Assembly (NCBI GenBank): GCA_950295325.1
Contig: OX485803.1
Span: 19,654,001 to 19,718,000, forward strand
Direction: 5' to 3'
DNA length: 64,000 nt
Source of the DNA: Polytrichum commune
Taxonomy: Eukaryota > Streptophyta > Polytrichopsida > Polytrichales > Polytrichaceae
A program made the translations under genes and the position numbers. The notes beneath the pieces were generated by a model. That model was not told the DNA's origin, ran no database searches, and saw only the letters and a program-made list of their open reading frames with translations. This document shows, in pieces, positions 1 through 10,514 of the stretch (position 1 is the first letter of the stretch; each line of letters begins with the position of its first letter).

Positions 1-1201
1 ACTTGATGTTGTAAGTGGACTTTCCAGTGTGCCTTGATCACCATCATCAAAGAACATGTATTGACATCATTAGTGGTAACCACTTTGTGTAGACTGTCGT
101 TTACGAAGAAGGCCCGTCAACTTCCTCCAACCACATCCCCCTGCCCCTCATCAAAACCACAAAAATGCATCAGTTTCTCCATCCAACTATATATAAGGCG
201 AGCATGCAATGCGGCCGATAGTTGAATGCATCACAAGCGACAATACGAGGCCCTAGCCGCACCACTGGTTAGGGGTTATTATGTAAGAGTATCCCAAAAT
301 TTGAGGCCGCCCTAAATCGATCTAGAAATAGCATAGGATGACACAACCGGGCTTGTCTACTTCCTAACAATTCATGAGAGGAGACTTTGAACTTAACTAC
401 TTCTAGGTAACTTAATGTGTTCATTACTGGTATGATTATGAAGCCTTGGTTAAGCTAACATATCTCCTTAGCACTCCTATACATTGGTTAAAGTTAACCT
501 CGACTGTGCAACTAATTTTCCCCTCCTTCCCAACTTGAGCCACTTAGAAGTTTGATTCTTGCACACTCTAAAACAACACATCAAAATAACTATTTCAATA
601 ACATTCTTGTAATCTCAAGGTTAGAGACCTTTACATTTTAACTGCTTTCTGTTTAAGTGTGTCTTCAAGGCAGTCACTTGGTCCTTCGAATAGCAACAAC
701 TTCCTCACATTTTCTAAACGCATCATTACAACTGGAGTGGCCACTGAATGTTACCAAAATTAACTATCTTCCAAACATTCATTCATACGATACATAATTC
801 ATGGTGCCTCATATGAACTCTAGTACTATATACATCAAACCTATTTTTATAAGATTCAACGAGTTGTTAAGATTCATCTAGTTGGTCATAACATTACCAT
901 TTTTGTCTTCTTTGTCGGAGGAAGGTTCATCCTCTGCATGAAATTCTCTCTGAAGTTGATGTAGAGCTCCAATGCGATCCTCCAAGCAATTGCCTAAAAT
1001 TTCAAATTAGAGATGATCAATTCTCATACAACTTTCGTAAGCAATCTTATGAAACCTCATGCAGGTAAGTTTTGGATGATCAACTCCTATGCACTTTCGT
1101 AAGTAATGTATGATACCCCTAGTTCAGGTGTTTCTGACATGTGTTGTCATGTGATTGGATGTGACTTGTTTCAAATGCGACGTGGAGATTACCCTACCAC
1201 T
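1..1201. other. AT-rich spacer, no gene recognised
   Basis: This stretch has only short open frames with no family resemblance. It lies downstream of the minus-strand DUF4419 gene, so its right edge probably includes that gene's 3' untranslated region. I see no RNA gene or transposon end with a target duplication. Confidence 0.5.
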
Positions 1202-2275
1202 CTACATACCTGGATCCTGTTCTCCTGCCGGCTTGTCCTGCGCATCGGTGACGAGCCAACCCAGCTGGGGAGCGACGCAATACGTGACCGGATCGACGAC
1301 AACTCCGACGAGGCCACCGCGCAGTAACATGTTGAATTGTTGCGAGAAGTATTCCCACGTGAACGGTGTCTGGCTGAGTCCGCAAGGGATGTCCGAGGGA
1401 TCCAATCGCACACCGGCCTTGCCAAGGGCCCCAGGGTTCAGGACGCCGTCACGGGTGTAAAGGAAGAAGTTACCGATCCAGCCCGAGATCGTGGTAACGC
1501 TACCGGATCCGAAAGCACCGTGCTCCAAGAAGATGTCATTCCAGAACGGCTGCTCGATCTTGTTGTCGAAGGCGCCCTCGAAGTGGATGAGGATGCGGTC
1601 CAGCTGCTCTCGCCACGGGGACAGGTCCAAGTCATCCAAGAGGGCCAGACCCTTGCGGAGCGTCTGCCAGTCTTCTTTGGTGCCTGTGAGCTCAACCGTA
1701 GGGATGCCGCAACATGTCATCACTTTGTACTGGAAGTAGCTCTTGACAACGTCCATGAATACGATGGCATGTGCGACGCTGGCCACTTCGTCCGTCGTTG
1801 TGAACTTTGTGTTCAAGGCCTTGAGTGCCGCCACGCCGCTCAGGTTCTCGGCAATTTGAGCTGTGAATTGGTGTGCTATTTTGCTCCAGTTGTTAGTGCC
1901 ACAGCCTTTGTGGAGCGTGTCGTCACGTACCGACAGTGTTTTCTTGCCCTGGTGGCTGACAAAGGCGTGCCTGTGCTTCTCCGGGTCCTTGGCCACATGC
2001 GTTGAGACTCCGAGCATGAGTGTGTTCCATATCACGTCCGGGCTGAGGGTGAGGGGCAGGTGGTAGCTAAATGCCAAGCACACGGCCGCCAGCAGCGGGT
2101 TTTTGATGCCCAGGGGCTTCCTCAGAATGAAGGACGCATCTACGTGTGAGAAACCGTCCACCTCCTTCTTGCCAGCCAGCGCTTTCGCTTGTTCCGCCCC
2201 GTTGGGTTTAGTTGGCATCCAACACTTCACCGTCTTCAACTCCGGTTGCACATCGTTCACCTTGAACTGCACCAT
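1202..2275 (-). CDS. DUF4419 domain protein
   Basis: A single open exon of 357 codons plus a TAG stop, read from the ATG at 2275. The frame stays open upstream to 2437, but the family-like sequence starts at MVQFKVNDVQ, so I chose this start. The protein is largely one DUF4419 domain: an early YHLPLTLSPDVIW block (about residues 71-83), FVSHQGKK (105-112), a W...F...I segment (130-141), the FTTTDEV and MDVVKSYFQYKVMTCCGIP blocks (159-192), LTGTKEDW (196-203), FWNDI (244-248) and SGWIGNF (264-270). DUF4419 proteins occur in fungi, oomycetes and seed-free plants and have no established biochemical role; no signal peptide or membrane segment is seen at this start. The stop sits next to a sequence that reads like a splice donor (CAG|GTATGT), so a further C-terminal exon is possible. 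The coding part is clearly more GC-rich than its flanks. Family call firm, function unknown. Confidence 0.85.
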   Translation of the reverse strand: MVQFKVNDVQPELKTVKCWMPTKPNGAEQAKALAGKKEVDGFSHVDASFILRKPLGIKNPLLAAVCLAFSYHLPLTLSPDVIWNTLMLGVSTHVAKDPEKHRHAFVSHQGKKTLSVRDDTLHKGCGTNNWSKIAHQFTAQIAENLSGVAALKALNTKFTTTDEVASVAHAIVFMDVVKSYFQYKVMTCCGIPTVELTGTKEDWQTLRKGLALLDDLDLSPWREQLDRILIHFEGAFDNKIEQPFWNDIFLEHGAFGSGSVTTISGWIGNFFLYTRDGVLNPGALGKAGVRLDPSDIPCGLSQTPFTWEYFSQQFNMLLRGGLVGVVVDPVTYCVAPQLGWLVTDAQDKPAGEQDPGM

Positions 2276-5078
2276 GGCCGACGAAACCTGCAACGTCTGG
2301 GAATGCAATTGGCAATGGTAAGGATTGGATGACGAGGACCTATTCTTGGAGATAAGCACAACTACGTAGCCTGGACGCAGAAAAGAACTGAAGCTGAAGC
2401 TGAACAAGCACAAATGCAATAGAAAGTACTCAATCAAAACGAAAGACCAATTGGCAAACTACAGCCATGATTATTCATTGAAGACTCCATGAACCAAAGA
2501 ATCAAAACAGAACACCGAGCTTAATTGATTGCAAACATAAGAGATCCTTCAGTACCAATTCTCAAACATTCTGTACCAATCTCTCTGCAACATTACAACA
2601 AAGAAAAACAATCTGGGAGTCCATCAGGAGCCACACTATCGGTTACCTTAGTTGGGAGTGCTGAGTCGAATTAGTGCTTATACTCTGCCGGAGTAACTTG
2701 CAGTCTACGGCAAATTCGCAAAACAGCAACGCAACTTATGACCTGCAGGAGCGATTAACACACTCCAAATCTCTTCCAGCAGGATGGAAGCTCTACGATT
2801 TACAAAACAAATCTAGTGGCAACCAAGTGCACTAAAATCTCTCGGGATGTGCCTTCCAATATTGCTGTGCAGAACAATGAGTACAATCCTGGATATATGG
2901 AGTTACAATTGGTGGTGAATTGTCGGTAACGATCAGGACGTCGCAATGCCGATGCGAAGACTCGGTCTGTCGGTGAGAGGAGATTTCTTCCTGGTTTTGT
3001 TTCTTAAATCCAGCGTGTAGCTTTAAAATATCCACGTGGAACTGAGCTGGCCCTGGTTTTAGGGTTACATTCGTTACTCATGGGCATCACGCGTTGCATA
3101 TGTTGGCCCCCCTTAGTATTAATATATATAAGAGTAAGTTATCACCTCCTGGGGCCCTGGTTGGCCAATGAACCTAATAAGGAGGGCGAAGCTTTACTAC
3201 TTCCTTCTTAGTAGTTAAGTAAAAACATCAAAAAGCCACGTGTTATGATGAGATTGGAGCATGTGCTCAAGAATATATCAACCGATGTGCTAAGTTCAAC
3301 AATTAACACCATTGAAAGGTCTATGTGATCATCTAAAGAGAAAGATTTACGATTTTCTTCTACTAGAAAAATAGCATGGCCACATCAATTATTTTCTAAT
3401 GAATTAAAGTGGATGATTACTTTATTTTGTGTTACTTTTGTCCTAAAACTAATATTCAATGTGTTGATCAGAAGTCTTCATAAAAACTCAAGGGAAGATC
3501 CAGGGTCTTGAACCCACATTAAATCCACCTTGACTAGAAAATTAGTGTGTCCCATGTTCATCAACTCTAATTAGAACGGGCCCTCAATAAAACTATTGAA
3601 GTTTATTTTATTTATTTTTATTGTAATTCTCACTCATCCACCATGAAATCCTTGAGACAACATGCAACCCAACCATTATTATTTTTAGTTAAAAGTAAAG
3701 CAAAATTAGTTATGAAGACCTTGAATTAGTCTAGTCCAAGTCATTTGAGATGAATCGGCCACATACCTATAGGAGTCAATCTTTTATATTGGATGGATGA
3801 GAAGTACGCTCGTATGCAATAAATCCCTCTCTCCAATGCGGCTACAATACATTGGGACCAACTCGGGTTATGTGGTCCGTAATCGTAGACCTATATTTAA
3901 GAGGTGTTCGACAAGACTTAGAGTTAAGAACAAACACTAAAAACACACGTGTCCCAATGACATCAAGTATTGATGTGTGCTCAAAATCTAGACACCATTC
4001 ATGATTCTATAGTGAACACAATTGGGAGGGCCTATGTGATCACTAAAGAGTAAGAGAATCATCACTTTGGATCTTACAACTTTTGCATCTCTACTATGAT
4101 TTTGCGACTTGAATTGACAATATTAATGGTGCATAATTGATAACTTGATCATACAATTCCTGAGCCAATCCAATGGTCATTAATGTCAACTTGCAAGTTG
4201 ATGGCGCATGTTTACTGCATGGGAGATAATCGATATGGAATTGCAAAGCATGCAAACCAAACTAAATTGATGCTCCCACGGTTTTGAGCACACATCTCAA
4301 CAACACATACAGTAAGCTTGTTTGCATAACACTATTTAGTACCTAGTGTGCATTCATTCATGAGAATGTATGGGCCCTGAGAAAATAATCATGGGCTGCC
4401 CATGTAAGGAGACTCAGATTAAGTCCAAATCTACACTAAATTGGGACATGGGACTGCTTATCAATGTTATATGCTACCAATTTGAACCAAATATATTATT
4501 CGATTGTCCATGAAAAACCTTAGATTAGCAATCTCTAGCTTTCTTATGAGCTGTACTCAGTTTTACTATATGTATTTCAAATGTGGTACAGATTTATTGT
4601 TGATTTTTTTTACATTTTATTTGAAGCCTGCTATTGATACAGATCAAGAATCATAGGCACACCTATGTTCAAGACCTGACTGTATACACTTGTACCAGAG
4701 AAAATTTGCACAGTGCAGAACATTGATGCATACATGAAACCTTCGATAGGTGAAAACCACACAACTCTTCATTTGTCTTGCATTTTTGCAAGGTGCTTAC
4801 CACTTACATTGACCCAAACAAATCCAGGACCCCATGGGCTGAGGTCAAGTCAACAAATACAGATATGGGCTTCGTTGATGCTGTTCCATCTTCTTGCCAA
4901 ACCTTTTCTATGAAGCGAGACATCTTCCTTTGTGTACAGTTCCCAGTGGGTGCATCCCTGCACTTTGCTCTAATCCTGTCTTTCCCTGAAACTAGTCTGT
5001 TAGCAGAAGCTTCTTTGGCCTTCGCCCTTGGTAAGACTGTAACTACAACTTGCTATTAATATTTAGATGAGTGTGGAA
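2276..5078. other. AT-rich intergenic region with MITE relics
   Basis: No gene is recognised between the DUF4419 start and the p24 stop. About 3,765-3,840 resembles the right end of the MITE at 50,518 (TTGGATGGATGAG then a CCTCTCTCC-like end). About 3,900-4,060 contains a dispersed repeat (AGTGAACACAATTGGGAGG) that recurs near 39.5, 59.5 and 61.2 kb. About 4,340-4,440 resembles one arm of the fold-back element at 58,014. The right end probably holds the p24 3' untranslated region. Confidence 0.45.
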
Positions 5079-7511
5079 CTACACTCTATTGTAACCAATA
5101 CGTTTACTAAAGAGATGGCGGATCATGTAGACTTGACCAACACTAGCTGCCACCAAAAGTGCGTACTCACCTATTGTGTACGCTAGCAGCCGTCTTTGAG
5201 TGCTTTCGTTAGCTGGCACAGAACATTCAAAAGGAAGGTTGTCAAAACGAGGCTCAAATAACAATAGACCTCATCAATCGTAACATGAACTGGGTGGTTC
5301 TATGACTAAAAATGTCCACCAAATGCAATATGCTCATTTCAAAGACAGCCCCATCAACATTTTCCTTTTAACATTCGAATCATCCAATTGTTCGAAGTTT
5401 TCTTCAGGGAAAGGTCCACACCACAGATGTCTTAAGCAGTTTCAGTCAATTTTAGCCTCTTTAAATGCCACCTAATGATATCTATGGAGAGATGAAAACA
5501 AAATCTATAGAATATAAAAATGAAGAAATTCAAAATAGATGTTCCAATTAAGCCAGAAGAAATGAAGCTCCATCTACTTGTATAATTGCACAATTGGCAG
5601 AAATTTGTGATTACACTTGAAACCAGAAGTCAGGGCAAATAACTTACTGCGTCTGTGCCGGAAGTCTCTGGTTTGCAAATATCGAATTTCAGCGGACACA
5701 GCCTCCAGAGCTTCGGCTAGTTTAGCGACTTTCACATTTACAGGCTTCAAGTGCTCTGCATAAAGAGTGTTTCACAGGCTGAGATCATGCCAGGCGATTT
5801 GACAAAGATTCACCAGTTGCAGCAAAATATGACAATCAAGGAGTACCAATCTTGTACACAACCCCAACAATTTGTAGGTGCAATATGATGAGGAAATAAC
5901 ACCTATCTGAGTTAATTGCAGTGCTTACCATCTCTTGCAAGATCCTCAATGCCGGGGATGTGACCTACATGAATGTAGAAGGTGACCTGTTCAGGAGCTG
6001 ACAATGGGTTATTGAAGCAGAATTTATAGCGCCCTCTTCGGTGAGCAAAAAATTCAAATTTCTCTCCGTCATTTGTACTGGCAGTGTGCACAGTGCGCCC
6101 ATCAGGTCCTGTCACCTGCATAGTGTCACCAGATGAAGACATCAGGAAGCAACATCTTGACACCATTATAGAAGCCTCGACACTTTGGAAGCCTGAAAAG
6201 AAAACCATGAGCTGCTCAATGTCCAGGGTTTAAGATTCTTAAACCTAGAAAATCACATATTCAGAAGAGCCACATCCTGACCTAATGATCAGAAATCATA
6301 TACGATCCAACCACAGGCAAAAATCACAAGCTATCAAGATTTTACACCAGACTTTATCCATTCCAAACAGTAGATTGACCACCATCCAAAACCTTCCAAC
6401 CAAAAGTCACAAACTGGTGTTCAATGCAAACCACCTTCTTATGGAGCCCCAAACTTCATTCACAAAAAGCTCCAAGCAGAAACCAAGAGCAGCAAAGCAA
6501 CAGATAAACCAGGACACCAAGCCCCGCGCATGCAAGCTTGAGCTTGAGCTGCTCACTGTCCAGGTTTTAAGATTCTAGAACCTAGAGAATCGAATCTTCA
6601 GAAGAGCTACACCTTGACCTAATGATCAAAAATCATATACAATCCAATCACAGGTGAAAATCACGAGCTATCACAATTTCACACCCAATTTATTTTTATT
6701 ACCGACACTAAATCCACCACCGTCCCAAATCGTCCAATCAAAAGTTACAAACTGGTTTTGATGCAGACCACTTTCTTGTGGAGCCCCAAACTTGATTCAC
6801 AAATACAAAGCTCCAAACAGAAACCAGGAGCAGCAAAGCAACAGATAAACTACGACACCGAAGCTCGCACATACAAGCTTGAGCTTGAGCTGCTCACTGT
6901 CCAGGGTTTAAGATTCTAGGACCTAGAGAATAAAAACTTCAGAAGAGCCACATCATCCTAACCTAATGATCCAAAATCATATACAATCCAACCGCAAACG
7001 AAAAACACAAGCTGCCAAAATTTCATGCCGAATTTTATCCATTACCGACACTAAAGCCCCCACTTTCCCAAACCGTCCAAGCAAAAGCTACAAAATGGTT
7101 TTTGATGCAGACCGCCTTCTTGTGGGGCCCCAGGCCTGATTCACAAACAAAACACTCCGAACAGAAACCACGAACAGCAAAGCCACGGATAACCTAGGAC
7201 ACCGAGGCTCCCCGGATGCCAGCCCAAGGCAGAGAAACAGAGAGCGCACCATCAATACACATGGTAAGAAAGATGTACAGAGAGAGAACAGTGAGACTTT
7301 CACCCACCACGAGCTCGATGCCGGGATGATCGGCGCCCCAGAAAATTTCGTGGTCGAGCACCACGAAGTTGCCGGTGATGATGTCGCCGTCGTACTCCAC
7401 ATCCTCCCACACGCACTCCGTGTTCTGGACCGTGAGAACGAGCGCCTGCGAGTTGTGGAGGAGAGCTAGGGCTAGAGCCAGCAGGAGAGGCCAGAATCTT
7501 CGAAGCTCCAT
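5079..7511 (-). CDS. p24-beta family cargo receptor (emp24/GOLD)
   Basis: Four exons join in frame: 7308-7511, 5929-6115, 5648-5755 and 5079-5212, giving about 210 residues, the usual length for plant p24 proteins. The start at 7511 gives a signal peptide (MELRRFWPLLLALALALL). Exon 1 continues with the GOLD domain, including ECVWEDV and FVVLDHEIFWGADHPG. Exon 2 has VTGPDGRTVH, the GEKFEFFA and YKFCFNNP blocks and FYIHVGHIP. Exon 3 is the coiled-coil part (VNVKVAKLAEALEAV). Exon 4 has the NEST motif region, one membrane span (AYTIGEYALLVAASVGQVYM) and a cytosolic tail RHLFSKRIGYNRV, very close to Arabidopsis p24beta2. p24 proteins cycle between ER and Golgi in COPI/COPII vesicles and help sort cargo such as GPI-anchored proteins. 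All splice sites are GT-AG and the gene appears intact. The last intron and intron 1 are ordinary apart from the tandem repeat in intron 1. Confidence 0.93.
6211..7203. repeat. three-unit tandem repeat inside p24 intron 1
   Basis: Three consecutive diverged units of roughly 320-340 bp start at about 6,211, 6,546 and 6,887. Each begins GAGCTGCTCA(A/C)TGTCCAGG and runs through CCTAATGATC, a TTATGGAGCCCCA / TTGTGGAGCCCCA block and an ACACCRAGSC end. The array fills most of intron 1 and stops about 100 bp before the exon 1 donor. Confidence 0.85.
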
Positions 7512-7685
7512 AGCTGCAGGAAACGCTGCAAAACTCGGGAGCAATTTTCGAGCGAGCGCGGGGGGGACAAGAGGTTGCCAAGGGGGAGAGACGGTGAAGG
7601 AGATGGATGAATAATTGTGGATGGATGATATTCGAAGACGATAGTCTAGGCGGCGGGGAAAAAAGTCAATGCGACTTTCGGTGTT

Positions 7686-9008
7686 CACTACACTATTTAT
7701 GGTAAATACTTTGGGCCACCCTATAAAACGTCACCCTATAAAACTTGAAGGTATATGCAATTGATCTTGAAATGATGATTGGCACAAACAAACTATCTTG
7801 TAAAGCTTGTGAGCTTTCTAAAGACACTAAGAATGTTTCCTAATGCTTAGCCATTTGGCCACAATCATCATTTCAAGATCAATTGCATATACTTCAAGAT
7901 GCACCTTCTGATCCATTTTTTTATGTTTTCTCTCCTAGTTTTCGGACTTAGGAGGTGAGTTTATGCTCTTTGGTTTTGCATTCTGAATTGCTTTCGGTTA
8001 ATACCTTACCTAAAATTTAGAAGTGAAAGAATCAAAATATCGTGACCGATTGAAGATTCAAGTCTAACTTGTGTTGCGAATTATTTTCATGTGTGGTCGT
8101 CTATACCATGGGTCACACTACAGGGACACGAAGGGTAAGTTGCATTATGAGTATGCCCACATTCTTTACCATGATCAATGTAATTAAAGTTATTCATAAA
8201 GTTACTCAAAGACGGAAGAAACAAGGAATTTGGTCCCTCATTGAGTCACGTTTTTTTTATTAAGATCTTGTTAGCTCGTCTTATGTTGGAGCTCAATTTT
8301 GAAGTTGGTATGAAACTCCTCGGACTTCCTTAATCAAACCCGAAACTTGCTTTGAGAACTTCAAGGATCTAAAATAGGTCGTGCCATGGGACCTGTCACC
8401 CTAAGCCCTTGATTAGCCTATGCAAGGCTAGCTTGGCCCACCCATTATAGTTAATACACAACCAAAAAGAAAGCGAGGGTTTTATAAATCACATCCATTC
8501 TTTTAGCGTGTTGATTATAGTCTTAGAAAAACTTGAGTGAGTTTACAAATACGCTTTCAAACTCACTGTTTAGTTAACTCACACATAGTTTGATCCTGTG
8601 ATTTTATGGATAGCTACACTATTTGTGGTATTTATTAGTGTCACTTACTATTTGGAATCAAATTTCATCTTGTACGAAAAAAAAAAACACACATAGGGAG
8701 TTGAAACGAATGTTGGACCATTGTATTGGTAAATGTTTTGGTATCAATCACAATCTTAAAGACCTACCTAACTAGTATCGAAATCGTAATACTAGTCATA
8801 TAGTGATATTTGGTGAATATTCAAAGATGATTACATGTTTGTATACCCAATTCATTCCCAGGGGTGTAGACTTCATACCACATACAACTAGCGCGTAAAG
8901 AAAGGAAATTATTAAAGGCATTAGCATACATATTATACATAAGGGGGAGATATTGTATTATTTTATTTTATTTTTGGTATGCTACTAAATACCATAAATG
9001 GTGTAGTG
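7686..9008. mobile_element. non-autonomous CACTA (CMC/EnSpm) transposon
   Basis: The left end reads CACTACACTATTTATGGTA and the right end, on the other strand, CACTACACCATTTATGGTA, so 18 of 19 terminal bases match. Three-base direct repeats GTT flank both ends (7683-7685 and 9009-9011), the target duplication typical of CACTA elements. At 1,323 bp with no long open frame it cannot encode a transposase and would depend on one elsewhere. A related TIR-like stretch (CTACACTATTTGTGGTATTT) lies inside near 8,612. Confidence 0.88.
7744..7898. repeat. long inverted repeat inside the CACTA element
   Basis: Arms at 7744-7781 and 7862-7898 are complementary over 37 bases with a single one-base insertion; the spacer is about 80 bp. 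Transcription in either direction would give a nearly perfect stem, which could be a source of small RNA. Confidence 0.85.
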
Positions 9009-9146
9009 GTTTTTGCTGACTTCGCCAACACATGAAAGTGTGCCCTAACATGAACTTCCTACACACCTCGTGCTCACATTAGGTGTTGAGAGAGACAAAC
9101 CACCAGCCTTTTTTGGGAGGGGGTTTGAAATTTAACAGGCTTCTAA

Positions 9147-9666
9147 TGCCCCATTCCCACCTGACTTTAGCTAAGACTAAAAGTTGGTTCTAACAACGTG
9201 GTCTTCACACCATCGACACTATCTAGTGCTGAGCCTAGTTGGCAAATGATGTGGCATGGCTTAAAAGTGGAGGTTTTAAGCCTCAAGCACCGACCCTCCC
9301 ATCGGTACCTAAACATGAGGCAAGATTATAGGAGCTTTAAAAGTGTCGCCTCCCGCCCTTGTGATTAGTCGCTTTTAATCTTAGCTATGAGGGCACGAGG
9401 AGCTCCATTAACAAAAACCGATGGTAAGATAGGTGAGTAGTAAGGCATTTGGGGATGGGACAAAAACTACTCAACATTCATTGCTTGGTAGATAAAACCA
9501 TGAACATGTGTGAAAGCTACTTAACTATAACCTACTTGAAAATCTCCAGATCAAGTTCTTGTAGGTGCATTGAGATAGCCGGATGCCTTTGCTATAACCA
9601 AGGGAGCTTTACCCGGTTTTTAGGAAATACTTTGGGTCTTGGCTAAAGTCAGGTGGGAAGGGGGGA
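9147..9666. mobile_element. Tourist-like (PIF/Harbinger) MITE, copy 1
   Basis: Terminal inverted repeats begin TGCCCCATTCCCACCTGACT on the left; the right end on the other strand reads TCCCCCCTTCCCACCTGACT. TAA flanks both sides (9144-9146 and 9667-9669), the target duplication used by PIF/Harbinger and Tourist elements. The 520-bp body has no coding capacity. A second copy lies at 37,025. Confidence 0.9.
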
Positions 9667-10082
9667 TAAGTGTTGTGTGAATTTGTGGAAAGAATGGCTA
9701 TACATATAGGCTTGTTTTAGTGTGGAGTTTTTTCACCAAATAACATATATAGTTTTCTGGATATGGCTACAGTGAGCACTTTATAGGATACCAACAATGG
9801 CAAACACAAAGATAAAAATGGCAACTGTGGGGACGAGATGAGGTGCAATTGGCGTCGCGTTAATATCCCCCCATCGAACTTCTATCATTAGGGTTTTTGC
9901 AGCCCGTCGCTGGGTCTCGGGCCGCGGATACTGGACCCGGTCCGTGGAACGGCCCCGGAAGGTACACCCGATATTTGACCACGGCGTCAGACCGGGCCCG
10001 ATTTCAGTCCCGCTAATGAAGAGTTGCATTATCGTCAACGATGGACGGAAAAAAAAGAACTTTCTTAACGGACGGAGTACTC

Positions 10083-10328
10083 TGCACTACGAATTCAAAA
10101 TATGAGCTCCATAGGGATATTGAGAGCGAGTGTAGTGAAGACGGCACCGTAGTGCACTAAGATCCTATATGTGCGGATCTGGATATTTCAAATCTGCACT
10201 ACTCAATCCGCCCGGGAAATCAAACTATGCCGGGTAACACAACCGTTCTCGACTGGTGAGACGTGTCTGGTAGAACGTCCTATGTACTGCCGGAAATATA
10301 TGATATGGTTTGTTGTGTTCTGCACTAC
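10083..10328. promoter_or_regulatory. cluster of TGCACTAC motifs upstream of the transposase
   Basis: Four exact copies of TGCACTAC or its complement occur in 246 bp: 10083-10090 (+), 10149-10156 (-), 10195-10202 (+) and 10321-10328 (+). The cluster lies 190-430 bp before the transposase ATG, in the subterminal part of the element, where transposases or element-encoded regulators usually bind. Function is inferred from position and repetition. Confidence 0.5.
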
Positions 10329-10514
10329 ATCGTCGCCCTGCAAACGGTTAAATTGATGCCTAATCCAATGCATTCTTATCTCGCTGCATTGCATGTGTGC
10401 TTGAATCTTGAGATCGATGTGAAGCTTAGAATCACTTTCAGTTTGACTTAGGCGTAGTCCTTCGAAGAGTTTCACCAGATGTGAAAGTTGTCATGGTATT
10501 GCTCGAACGGCAGT

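Noticed and set aside
34-225. 63-codon plus-strand frame at the left edge
   Set aside because: No domain, biased composition or splice context; typical chance frame in AT-rich sequence.
1337-2005. 222-codon plus-strand frame opposite the DUF4419 gene
   Set aside because: It is the antisense shadow of a clear family member and has no resemblance of its own.
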